A DNA stretch of 20,199 bases from Lachnospiraceae bacterium (GTDB lineage: Bacteria > Bacillota_A > Clostridia > Lachnospirales > Lachnospiraceae): contig JAFUEG010000122.1 of assembly GCA_017464045.1 (NCBI GenBank), positions 1-20,199 on the forward strand, read 5' to 3'. Under the pieces are notes generated by a model. The model was not told where the DNA came from and did not search any database. It worked only from the letters and a program-made list of their open reading frames with translations. This document shows, in pieces, positions 8,649 through 17,400 of the stretch (positions within the stretch are counted from its first letter, which is position 1; every line of letters starts with the position of its first letter). The translations under genes and the position numbers were made by a program.

Positions 8649-8664
8649 GGTGCCACAAGACACC
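8649..8664. other. Small hairpin in the leader of the secreted protein gene
   Basis: Minus-strand GGTGTC-TTGT-GGCACC forms a 6-bp stem (one G-U pair) with a 4-base loop, 34 bp before the start codon. It could stabilise the mRNA or act in the leader; no known riboswitch is recognised. Confidence 0.3.
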
Positions 8665-8700
8665 TAAATACAGTAATTTATCATAGAAAAATTAAAATTT

Positions 8701-8720
8701 GGTACGCGGTCAGCGAACTT
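8701..8720. repeat. GGTACGC imperfect dyad, copy 1
   Basis: GGTACGC, five bases, then GCGAAC: an imperfect hairpin touching the kinase stop codon. The minus-strand side is followed by a T-rich stretch, so it may be a weak terminator between kinase and secreted-protein genes. It matches 11244-11263 at 17 of 20 positions in the same orientation. Confidence 0.5.
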
Positions 8721-10706
8721 TTAATAATTTATACTCACTTCAACTCTGTCGGATATATCGTATCTGCCAAGCTCTGCCTCTTTTCCCGAATCCATAAACA
8801 ACACCTCAAGTCTTTTACAATCACAGAGCGGTGCAAGGCTGTCGAGCTTTGTATAGGTTATATCAAGCTGCTCTATACCCGGAGCATTTGGAAGCTGTGA
8901 TATATCAGATATATTGGTATCCGCTATTCCAAGAAAAGTAAGTCTCGGAAACTCATCCACTCCCTCCAGATCACGGATACCAGGACTCGAGCCAATATCT
9001 ATACAGGATACATTTTTAAGGTTTGAAAGCTCAGTAAAGCTCTCTATCTCACTACTATAAAGTGATAAAAGATCCATATCCGTAAGAGTATTGATATACG
9101 CTATAGTCTCTTTATCCGCATGACTTATCTGAAGCGTGCTAAGATGAGTTAAGGACGGCAATACAGAATAATCCGTCACATTGCAGAATGCACACTTTAA
9201 CTCTCTAAGTCCTGCAGCATTAAGACTGCTTATATCTGTCACACCGGTGTTCATCACATTTAAACTTTCAAGACTTTTTAAGGAAGAAAGCTCATCTATG
9301 GATTCTATAGGATTATCACATACATTTAAATATGTGAGATTTTTTTGTTTTTCCAGCCCCGAAAGATCTGATATCCGGTTTTTTTCAACACAAAGCCGTT
9401 CAAGGTCAAGCCCCTTTATCATGGACAAATCTGATATACCCTGATTATCAAGTACCAGAGTTTTTAAATTAGGAAAATATTTTAAGTCGGAATAATCAAA
9501 TGTATCCTTTTCGAGCTCTTCATTATTGAAGTCCGAATAATACAAATCATGATATTCCATATGCTCCTCCCAGCTTGTAAATACCCTGTCACCGCATAGT
9601 ATAATCATGGTGATATTTTCCAGATCGACCGGTTTTAATATCACATCATCATCAATATTAAGACTTTCTCTCACTGCCCTTTCTATACGCGGATTTGTGA
9701 ATTTTACGGTTTCATGCTCAAATCTGTATCTTTTTATACCCCTTCTTATAAAAAATGTTGAGGTAATTATAAGGCATAATACTGCTGCCATATAAAAGAA
9801 CATTGTTTTTCGTTGTCTTTTAAATCTACGCAGACATTCTAATTCCTTTATAAGTAATGCAACCGAGCCATATCTGTTATCAGGATCGAAAGCAAGGCAT
9901 TTGTCTACAGTTCTTCTGACTGACTTTGGAAGCTTTTTCCACTCCTCCTCCTTAACTCTGTAATCACCTGTAAGTAAATATAAAAACAGTACACCCAGGC
10001 TGTAGATATCCGAACGGACACTGGTCTGCTTAAAGCCAAACTGTTCCGGTGCCGCAGTTGCCCGTGTTCCCATAAATATAGTGTCATAGGTGTTTTCGTC
10101 TTTAAACTCACGTGCAGTATCCATATCAATAAATTTGTATTTATTATCCTTGGTGACTATGATATTTTGAGGCTTTATGTCACGATGAACAATCGGTGTG
10201 TCCTGATTATGCATAAATTCAATTCCGTGACACACCTCAAGCATAACAGCTATGGCAGCCTCCGGTTCATACACACCGTGCTTTTCGATTACCTGCTCTA
10301 AGGTTTCACCCTCTATGTACTCTCTGATAAGATAAGTTTTTTCATCTTCCTCAAAAAATGAAGAAACTTTTGGTACATACTCGCCCTCAAGCAGCTTCAG
10401 GGTATTATATTCATTTTTAGAAAGAAGCGCATCCTGGCCACTTCTGCATTTTAAAAGCGATTTATTATTATTATAATCTTTTAGAATATAGACCTGTTTA
10501 GTGTCAGTATAATGAAGGCAGGAGCATATAGTGTATTTGTTGGAAATTCTTTTAGGGAGTTCATCTTCCCGATATATATCCTTAAAGGAGCTGTTTACGG
10601 ATTTTGAATTACCCGTCATTTGAGAATTGCCTTTTTTAGCCCTGTTTTTTTTATGGCTCCCTGTCTTTTGGGAAAGATTTTTTTTAGCTTTACTTTTTTT
10701 CTTCAT
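8721..10706 (-). CDS. Membrane Ser/Thr protein kinase with C-terminal LRR domain
   Basis: A 661-residue protein predicted to phosphorylate Ser/Thr inside the cell and read a ligand outside. A Lys-rich tail (1-40) precedes a Hanks-type kinase domain (about 55-295). Catalytic loop HRDIKPQN (174-181), AAPE (218-221) and Asp233 are intact; Lys86 and Glu99 are the likely ATP-site pair. The glycine-rich loop is not recognisable and DFG reads DMD (194-196). One helix (about 303-320) leads to a linker and at least nine SDS22/internalin-style leucine-rich repeats (about 405-645, e.g. NLKTLVLDNQGISDLSMI). Kinase inside and LRR outside is like a plant receptor kinase with domain order reversed. The start overlaps the XRE gene stop (ATGA), so translation is coupled. 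No phosphatase gene is nearby. Activity is likely but unproven given the altered motifs. Confidence 0.85.
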   Translation of the reverse strand: MKKKSKAKKNLSQKTGSHKKNRAKKGNSQMTGNSKSVNSSFKDIYREDELPKRISNKYTICSCLHYTDTKQVYILKDYNNNKSLLKCRSGQDALLSKNEYNTLKLLEGEYVPKVSSFFEEDEKTYLIREYIEGETLEQVIEKHGVYEPEAAIAVMLEVCHGIEFMHNQDTPIVHRDIKPQNIIVTKDNKYKFIDMDTAREFKDENTYDTIFMGTRATAAPEQFGFKQTSVRSDIYSLGVLFLYLLTGDYRVKEEEWKKLPKSVRRTVDKCLAFDPDNRYGSVALLIKELECLRRFKRQRKTMFFYMAAVLCLIITSTFFIRRGIKRYRFEHETVKFTNPRIERAVRESLNIDDDVILKPVDLENITMIILCGDRVFTSWEEHMEYHDLYYSDFNNEELEKDTFDYSDLKYFPNLKTLVLDNQGISDLSMIKGLDLERLCVEKNRISDLSGLEKQKNLTYLNVCDNPIESIDELSSLKSLESLNVMNTGVTDISSLNAAGLRELKCAFCNVTDYSVLPSLTHLSTLQISHADKETIAYINTLTDMDLLSLYSSEIESFTELSNLKNVSCIDIGSSPGIRDLEGVDEFPRLTFLGIADTNISDISQLPNAPGIEQLDITYTKLDSLAPLCDCKRLEVLFMDSGKEAELGRYDISDRVEVSINY

Positions 10707-11140
10707 AATAATGTTCTTTCTTCAATGTGCTCCAAAAAGTCATTTGTTTCCTCAAGTGACATTTTTTGAGATATACAACTAAGAATCGCCGCATCTCTTT
10801 TAACCTTTGGATATAAAACTCCTGTCTGGGCAATCAAAAGCAGATGCTGCATCTCATCAACATCACAAGACATGGATATGCCAATTCTGATTAAAATATC
10901 TCTCGACGGCATTCTCTCACCATTAAATATCTGATATACGTAGCTTTTACTAATCAAAGATATACGGACAACATCCGCAAGACTTATATTATGCTTTGAC
11001 AGTAGATCACACAAATATTCATCAAGTGACAAATCATCCGAAAAATCGCCATTTACAAGCATTTCATTAAATTTTTCAGGAGAATTTTTTATAAGCTCCA
11101 TCAATTTATCCGTTTCAAGAAATTTTGAATCTTCTTTCAT
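10703..11140 (-). CDS. XRE-family HTH regulator, partner of the LRR kinase
   Basis: A 145-residue cytoplasmic protein. Residues about 40-100 form a Cro/C1-type helix-turn-helix (LDEYLCDLLSKHNISLADVV, then SKSYVYQIFNGERMPSRDIL), flanked by an acidic N-terminus and a helical C-terminus (about 105-145) suited to dimerisation or to contacting the kinase. The stop overlaps the kinase start by 4 bp, which implies one transcript and roughly matched levels. XRE genes paired with Ser/Thr kinase genes occur in Firmicutes; whether the kinase phosphorylates this protein is inference. GGGAG at 11147-11151 supports the start, and a promoter with a perfect -10 lies at 11167-11195. Targets are unknown; the downstream secreted protein or its own promoter are the obvious candidates. 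Confidence 0.85.
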   Translation of the reverse strand: MKEDSKFLETDKLMELIKNSPEKFNEMLVNGDFSDDLSLDEYLCDLLSKHNISLADVVRISLISKSYVYQIFNGERMPSRDILIRIGISMSCDVDEMQHLLLIAQTGVLYPKVKRDAAILSCISQKMSLEETNDFLEHIEERTLL

Positions 11141-11166
11141 TGTGCACTCCCATTTCCTTACAACTA

Positions 11167-11195
11167 ATTATAATTTTATTTACCTTTTTTTACAA
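11167..11195 (-). promoter_or_regulatory. Sigma-A-type promoter of the XRE-kinase unit
   Basis: Reading minus: TTGTAA (11190-11195), a 17-bp spacer and a consensus TATAAT (11167-11172), placing the start of RNA about 20 bp before the XRE start codon. Confidence 0.5.
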
Positions 11196-11243
11196 TAAAA
11201 AAAGAACATTATGTAATACAATACCACATTTTTTAAAAAAGTC

Positions 11244-11263
11244 GGTACGCAGACAGCGGACTT
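11244..11263. repeat. GGTACGC imperfect dyad, copy 2
   Basis: GGTACGC, five bases, then GCGGAC; matches 8701-8720 at 17 of 20 positions. On the minus strand it is followed by GACTTTTTT, so it looks like a weak intrinsic terminator. With copy 1 it brackets the XRE-kinase pair. Confidence 0.5.
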
Positions 11264-11270
11264 GTTATTC

Positions 11271-11350
11271 ATTATTTTTGGCATTTTTCATGACAATTTA
11301 TCAGATTATTTTTGGCAATTCATGTCTCAACAACGTCACAATCGCCAAAA
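11271..11350. promoter_or_regulatory. Three related upstream motifs, possible operator sites
   Basis: ATTATTTTTGGCA begins at 11271 and again at 11305, each followed within a few bases by CATGAC or CATGTC. An inverted relative lies at 11334-11350, which reads TTTTGGCGATTGTGACG on the minus strand. All are just upstream of the 11358 promoter, where an activator would bind. Confidence 0.4.
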
Positions 11351-11357
11351 GAATCTG

Positions 11358-11386
11358 TTGACAATCTCATATATGCGTCATAAAAT
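11358..11386 (+). promoter_or_regulatory. Strong sigma-A promoter of the dCache cyclase gene
   Basis: TTGACA (11358-11363), exactly 17 bp, then TAAAAT (11381-11386): 11 of 12 consensus bases. RNA would start near 11393, giving a leader of about 60 bases. Confidence 0.75.
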
Positions 11387-11454
11387 ATTTAATTAGGATT
11401 AAGCTGTATATTTAATATATTTAATATATCATTAGTCCGAAAGGGGAGAAAAAA

Positions 11455-13317
11455 TTGAAGAATAATCAAGCCTCCGGTAAAGAGGTTCTCAAAGCAATAG
11501 GTACTAAAAATATAATTGCATCTCTTATTATACTTATATTTGCCATGATTATCATATCAATCAACTTTGGCATCCTATATAAAACCAAGAAGGACAATAT
11601 TATAGATGAAAATAAGCATAAGGCTGTAGAATCCTCACAGGCGATTGATAACTATCTTCTTACAAGCCTGGATACCATTAAGATGGCTGCTTATAAGGTG
11701 GATTACTATATATCCAAAGGAAAATCATCTGATGAAATTCTTACATATCTTACGGAAGAATCGGATGTCATTATAAGTGTAATTGACAAAAACTATACCG
11801 GACTCTATGGTTATATAAATGGAGAATATCTTGACGGCTCAGGTTGGGTTCCTGATGCAGATTATGTCCCAACAGCGCGGCCATGGTATATAGAAGCGGT
11901 AGATGCCGGCGGCGATATCGTACTTGTTGACCCGTATCTTGATTCTCAAACAGGAACTATTATGATGACCATAGGTAAGCTTTTGTCTGATAATGAAAGT
12001 GTTCTGGCACTTGACCTAAGTCTTGAGGATTTGGAAACTATTACCTTAGATGTCCCTGAACGGAGCACAGACTTTGCCATGGTGCTTGACTCCAAGGGTG
12101 GAGTAGTGTCACATAGCAATCCGGAAGAGCTTGGTAAAAATTATTTAAACCAGGTAAATACACTTGAGAGTGCCATAGCCGAAAATATATTTAATTCACA
12201 TAAAACACAGTTTGAACTTAAATTTGATGGAACAACTTATATTATATTTACGAAAAAAATTCAAAATGACTGGTACTGCATATCCGTCATAAACGGAACG
12301 GAAATCTTTAAACCACTTAAGATAATTTTATTAATTTCCTTATTGGTAATTGTTTTATTTGCTTTTGTAATTTTACTTATATTATATAATATAAGTTCAA
12401 AACATATAGTTGCAAATAAACTTAACCAGCAGCTTGAATCTATGTCGCACATATATATGTCCATGTATGATATAGACCTGGTAACCAACACATTTTCAGA
12501 GATTAGCAATTCATCCTCACATGTTACTTCGCTTCTTGGCGATACACATGAAAATGCAAAGGAAAACCTTCATTGTGTTATGGAGGTTCTTTCATCAGAG
12601 CGCTCTCGCAAGGATCTTTTGGAATTTGTGGATCTTAATACCATAGAGGAAAGACTTGCAAACTCCAATACTATTACTATGGAATATATAAACGACAAAG
12701 ATTTGTGGTGCCGCGGCCGATTTGTTGTTGCAGAAAGAAATGAAAATGATAAGCCTGTAAGAGTCCTATGGATGGTTGAGCTGATAGATGAAGAAAAGCG
12801 TCGCCAGGAAAGACTCCAGTATCTGTCAGATACTGATAGAATGACAGGTATCAATAACAGAGGCTCCGGTGAAAAGAAAATTAAAGAATTTCTTGCTGAT
12901 GGTCAAGGTGGTATGTTTGTGCTTCTTGATGTCGACAAATTTAAATCCATAAACGATACCTTTGGTCACAGCGTGGGCGATCAGGTTTTGATAACGCTTG
13001 CTATGTGCCTGCAAAAAGCATTTCGTGCAAATGATATAATTATGCGGCTTGGCGGAGATGAGTTTGCCGTATATGTACCTGATGTACATAACAAAAATGC
13101 CGGTGAAAGAATTATACAAAGACTTATATCCGTTATAGATGATACAAACGTACCTGAACTTAATGGACGTAAATTCTATATAAGTATAGGCGTTTCCTTT
13201 TATCAACATGATGATACCTTTGCTTTTGAAGAATTGTATAAGCGTGCCGACAGCTGTACATATATAAGCAAAAAGTTCGAGGGAAACTATGCTTCATACT
13301 ATGAGACCGATAACTAA
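11455..13317 (+). CDS. dCache-PAS-GGDEF diguanylate cyclase
   Basis: A 620-residue membrane c-di-GMP synthase. Helices at about 19-40 and 288-312 bracket an outside double-Cache domain. Its motif Y137-x4-R142-x-W144-Y145 followed by Y161-x-D163 matches the pattern described for amino-acid-binding dCache_1 domains, so an amino-acid ligand is likely (inference). A PAS-like domain (about 325-445) precedes the GGDEF domain (about 450-615). GGDEF at 533-537 is intact, and RAND at 524-527 is a proper RxxD inhibitory site five residues before it, so product feedback is expected. The usual DxLT reads DRMT. The start is TTG, chosen because AGGGGAG (11442-11448 area) sits at ideal distance and no ATG fits before the first helix. 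It has a near-consensus promoter and its stop lies within the terminator stem. Confidence 0.9.
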   Translation: MKNNQASGKEVLKAIGTKNIIASLIILIFAMIIISINFGILYKTKKDNIIDENKHKAVESSQAIDNYLLTSLDTIKMAAYKVDYYISKGKSSDEILTYLTEESDVIISVIDKNYTGLYGYINGEYLDGSGWVPDADYVPTARPWYIEAVDAGGDIVLVDPYLDSQTGTIMMTIGKLLSDNESVLALDLSLEDLETITLDVPERSTDFAMVLDSKGGVVSHSNPEELGKNYLNQVNTLESAIAENIFNSHKTQFELKFDGTTYIIFTKKIQNDWYCISVINGTEIFKPLKIILLISLLVIVLFAFVILLILYNISSKHIVANKLNQQLESMSHIYMSMYDIDLVTNTFSEISNSSSHVTSLLGDTHENAKENLHCVMEVLSSERSRKDLLEFVDLNTIEERLANSNTITMEYINDKDLWCRGRFVVAERNENDKPVRVLWMVELIDEEKRRQERLQYLSDTDRMTGINNRGSGEKKIKEFLADGQGGMFVLLDVDKFKSINDTFGHSVGDQVLITLAMCLQKAFRANDIIMRLGGDEFAVYVPDVHNKNAGERIIQRLISVIDDTNVPELNGRKFYISIGVSFYQHDDTFAFEELYKRADSCTYISKKFEGNYASYYETDN

Positions 13318-13370
13318 AAAAGAACGGTTTAAATGTGTGCCTGCGTACACAATTTAAACCGTTCTTTTTT
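13316..13370. terminator. Bidirectional terminator between convergent genes
   Basis: A perfect 19-bp stem, AAAAAAGAACGGTTTAAAT (13316-13334) with its complement (13352-13370), ends in T6 on both strands and serves the cyclase and the converging gene at 13382. It includes the last two bases of the cyclase stop codon. Confidence 0.92.
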
Positions 13371-13381
13371 AACATATTTCA

Positions 13382-14287
13382 CTAATCAAAACTCCAACCA
13401 TCATTGAAACATATAATAAGATCAACCACTGAGCCTTCTATATAAAGAGGCACCTTATATATATCACCTATAGACGTAATCTTTGATTTCTCAGATTTCA
13501 TAATCGGAGAATCCGTTACCTCATCAACATTATTATTGCTGAGACCGGTTATGTAAAGTCCATTATTGACATTTAAAAATTCACATGCAACATCTAAAGC
13601 GTCATAACTTAAGTCCTTTGCACCCCCGGACATGCTGTCTACAAATCCATCTGCTATAGCCTTCAAGCCTTCCTTACTTCCTGCAAAAGCTGTAAGATAA
13701 CTGCTGTCTCCGTGCAAGCTCTGTGCCGCTATATATTCTGCCTCATATTCAGTAAGTTTTTCAACTCTATCCATACGGAAGAATCGATCTATAAAACGAA
13801 CTATATTTCTCGATGTAAGATATACATACTCTTTTACCTGCAAAGGAATCGAATTATCCTTCATAAATACAGGCACTATCCTGTCAACATCTCCGGACTT
13901 GATAGCTTCAAGATCATTAGGAGTGAGTTTCTTAGCTCTTCTATATTCCAGCAAATGTTCCTTAAAGCTATCCATATCCATAAGCCCACTCTCAATAATT
14001 GCCTGAAGGTAAAGAAGATATGAATCACCCTGTTCATCTAATAAATCCGCAACATCATCATCCGAAAGATATCCCTTTTCGATAGCTATATCACCAAATT
14101 TTTTATCCTGTTGCTGCTGTAATAAATTAACCTCCGCTGCCTGCTCTTCTGTCATAAGTCCGGCTTCAACCGCCAGGATACCCATTTTAACCTTCGAATT
14201 TTTTGTTGCTTCAATTAACCCATAGTAATATTCTTCGGGAATAACGCCCTCATCCATGAGATATTTTCCAAAATAAACTCCAAACAT
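13382..14287 (-). CDS. MshEN/GspE-N-like plus CheX-like domain protein
   Basis: A 301-residue soluble protein with an unusual pairing of domains. The first 90 residues hold three copies of a motif of the form (F/M)Gxx(L/A)xxxGxx(T/S)xxxxxxL: FGKYLMDEGVIPEE (6-19), MGILAVEAGLMTEE (35-48) and FGDIAIEKGYLSDD (64-77). Two such units make the c-di-GMP-binding MshEN domain of type II secretion/pilus ATPases, but no ATPase domain follows. Residues about 100-175 are helical. Residues about 180-301 resemble CheX/CheC: D232-x3-E236-x2-N239 matches the family's (D/S)xxxExxN phosphatase motif, with GLSNNNVDEVTDSPIM following as in CheX. A role as a c-di-GMP-responsive response-regulator phosphatase or scaffold is inference. 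GAGGG at 14295-14299 supports the start. It faces the dCache cyclase tail to tail. Confidence 0.75.
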   Translation of the reverse strand: MFGVYFGKYLMDEGVIPEEYYYGLIEATKNSKVKMGILAVEAGLMTEEQAAEVNLLQQQQDKKFGDIAIEKGYLSDDDVADLLDEQGDSYLLYLQAIIESGLMDMDSFKEHLLEYRRAKKLTPNDLEAIKSGDVDRIVPVFMKDNSIPLQVKEYVYLTSRNIVRFIDRFFRMDRVEKLTEYEAEYIAAQSLHGDSSYLTAFAGSKEGLKAIADGFVDSMSGGAKDLSYDALDVACEFLNVNNGLYITGLSNNNVDEVTDSPIMKSEKSKITSIGDIYKVPLYIEGSVVDLIICFNDGWSFD

Positions 14288-14402
14288 TTAGTAACCCTCT
14301 TTTGCGAATTATAATTGTCTACAGTATCAAACATATATATTGTATCACAAGTTAAAAAAATTTTAAATATCTTAGTTTATAAATATGCAATCTTTTATTA
14401 AA

Positions 14403-14432
14403 AAAGGTGGCAACAAAATTGTTGCCGCCTTT
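14403..14432 (-). terminator. Terminator of the Thr-stalk surface protein gene
   Basis: AAAGGTGGCAACAA pairs with TTGTTGCCGCCTTT (one T-G mismatch-type pair) and is followed on the minus strand by T6. It begins just past the stop at 14438. Confidence 0.88.
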
Positions 14433-14437
14433 CAATA

Positions 14438-17400
14438 TTATTTTTTAATTTTCTTTTTATTTGTAAGTACTATTATTCCGGTTATCGATATAAGCATCAG
14501 CAATACCATAATTGCTATAGGAGCTGTATCCTTTGTTTTAACCGATGTATTCGTTGACGTATTAGTTGCTGTCTTGGTCGTTGTTGTAGTTGTTGTAGTT
14601 GTTGTGCTTGTTGTAGTTGTATTTGTTGTAGTTGTTGTAGACGTTGTGGTAATATCAGTCACCGGATTTACTACCTCATCAAGAGAATACTCCTTATCAT
14701 TACCTACCTTAACTGTAGAAGTTATACCTCCGTTTGTAACTTCTCCCGGTCCACCGTTTTTCTCAAGTGCTCCCTCAAGAACCTTTACTACAAGACTAAC
14801 AGTTCCATCATTTCCGGCAGGTACATTCTTGATTGTCCATGTAACTGTATGCGTAGCTTCATCATATACACCACCATCTGTGGAACTTACATACTTAACA
14901 TTGACATCAAGCTTATCCTTGATAATTACATCAGCTGCCACATCTTTATAATTCTTATAATCTATCTCGTAAGTAATGATGTCTCCGACATTTACTCCAC
15001 CGAGTGTTCCGGTTCCCTCATAAGGAAATACTTCCTTCTTGGTTGAAGTCTTTGGAACAGGATTTTCTACCAAATCAAGTGTATATTCCAAATCATTTCC
15101 AACCTTAACAGTTGAAGTTTCTCCTCCATTTACAACCTTACCCGGACCACCGTTAGAAGCAAGTGCTCCTTCTAATACTTTAACTTTAAGGGTAACCTTG
15201 CCTTCTTTATCCGAAGGTACATCCTTAAGCGTCCATGTAACTGTATGTGTTCCTGCATCATATACACCACTGTCTGACGCACTTACAAATTCCACATTTT
15301 TATCAAGCTGATCCTTAATTACAACATCAGCCGCCTTGTTTTTATAATTCTTGTAAGAAATCTCATATGTGATTTCATTTCCTATATCTACTCCTCCAAG
15401 AGCACCGTTTCCTTCATACGGAATAATTTCTCTCTTAACAGGACTTTCTATTTTCTCATAAACATTTCTTACATAGAACTCCAAAAATTTATTAAACTCA
15501 GTTCCATAAGTTCCAACTACTTCAGGGACACTGTTATAAGTGGAATCTGATTCATTGTAGTCTTTACTGAAATGTCTGTTATTGTTATTAAGATCTCCTG
15601 CTCTCCAAACATATTCAGTTTCTATATATGTTTTCTTATATACCCATCTGTTTCCTTCTTTATCTATAATAAATTCAGGTACTGTACTTTTATCTTCATC
15701 TATGTAGACCATACCTTCCGGTAATGAATACTCATAAACAACATTGGTAGCATTTTTACTCGGATCATTATCGATATCTATGGTTTTATCAGTTACTTTA
15801 TGATATGAAGACAAATCAAAACTGTCTCCATTGTAACCACCTGCATTTTTTCCGATAACACTATCAGGATTTCCCGTCTCGTTAACATAAACTCCATACT
15901 TAAACCCTGTTATTTTATCAAGAGGAATAATAGGATTTCCATTTGTATCTATAATTTTATTTTCTATTTCAATTGCATAAGGCCTTATATCAACTGTCGC
16001 TTCACCGGAAAGCTTAAAGTCCATACCGCTTATACCCCAGCCATGTATCTCTCCTGCCTGCCAATAAGGCTCAAAATCCTCACCCGGATGAGAAGAATAC
16101 GTAATTCCGTGAAGAGGCGGACATTCATTACGCGTATCAAAGTAATCGAAAGAATCTTTAATTGTTACATCCGCTTCAATATATAACTCATGTCCATTTG
16201 GATCATATAAGTGTTCTTCCGGATTATTTGGATTTGTATAATAAAACCTTGCATTTGGCTCAACTGCCTCAACTGTATAAAGAATTCTGTTATTTAATCT
16301 TTCAGCTTTGACAGCATCACTGCCATTATTTCCCGGGGCAATGTTAGCAACCTTAAATATACCTTCGATACGAACCTGAGGTGTACTCAAAGATGTTTCA
16401 GCATTGGCCGAATATCCTGTTATATAAAATACATTATCAAGTGCATCTCCCGGAACAGCATTTCCATTGGCATCTACTAAACGTTTATTTGCCGTAATCT
16501 TAGCCTTTCTCAATTGTTCCTGACTTACACTGACTTTTTGGGAAATGTGAAGATTATATCCATCCGGATAATGCTCCCTGTCAACAGTCAAAACAATATT
16601 GCCATCCTTATCATAATAGTTTCCATATGCAAGAGGTATATCAACATCTAATGTATCTGAAATGGAGATATCTATATGATTAACTATATGATTATATGCT
16701 TTATTACCGATTAATCCGGTATCTAATTCTGTTTCATCAGGCAAGGCCGCCTTTGCAAAATAAAACTTAACTCCGTCATCAGGATTAGTTGCATTACCCT
16801 GAATTCTTGTCCTGTCTGCATTTAATGTTAAATACTTATCTGCTGTGGCAGATTTAATTTCATTACCTGCAAATACAATAGAATAATTTTCAGGATTATT
16901 ATCATATATTACCTGTCCGCCTTCTCTATTAACGGTTTTATTTTCATCATCATTATAATCCGGCATGGAAATGGCAATACCTGCAATCTCACCCGGTGCT
17001 ATACTGGTATAAGCATATACCTGCGCGAGCTTATCTGCGTTATAATCAAAGCCATCCGAAACATAACGAATATATTTTTTATCATTCTCTAACAGAGTGT
17101 ATTTCCACAAAAAAGAACTATCTTCAGTTACTTTTGTGATATCGGTTCCTACCTTCTCATAATTTGAAGCAGGTATCTCTCTAAGAGAGCCATCATCCTG
17201 TACTGTATATACTTTATCATCGCAGACAGCAACAAGAATATAATCATGATTATTATCATGATATATATATTCTGTAGGATCTAAAGGATCAGGTGTTTTT
17301 GTAGGTTCAGTAACAGTTGTAACGATTGTAGCTGTTATGGAAAAACTTCCCTGCTCATACACAATCTCTGTTGCATCCTCATTTAACTCTATATCCTTTA

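Larger units (their letters stand above)
11141..11454. other. Divergent control region between XRE and dCache-cyclase genes
   Basis: This 314-bp stretch has no coding frame I trust. It holds a minus-strand promoter (11167-11195), a GGTACGC dyad (11244-11263), three related TTTTGGC-centred motifs (11271-11296, 11305-11330 and an inverted one at 11334-11350), a strong plus-strand promoter (11358-11386) and an AT-rich leader with ATATTTAATATATTTAATAT (11407-11426). Confidence 0.6.

Noticed and set aside
12826..13209. Minus-strand frame of 127 codons inside the dCache cyclase
   Set aside because: It lies opposite the conserved GGDEF domain and has no recognisable features or ribosome binding site.
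14385..14951. Plus-strand frame of 188 codons over the Thr-stalk region
   Set aside because: It is Val-rich only because it is the complement of Thr triplets; no ribosome binding site and it opposes a clear gene.
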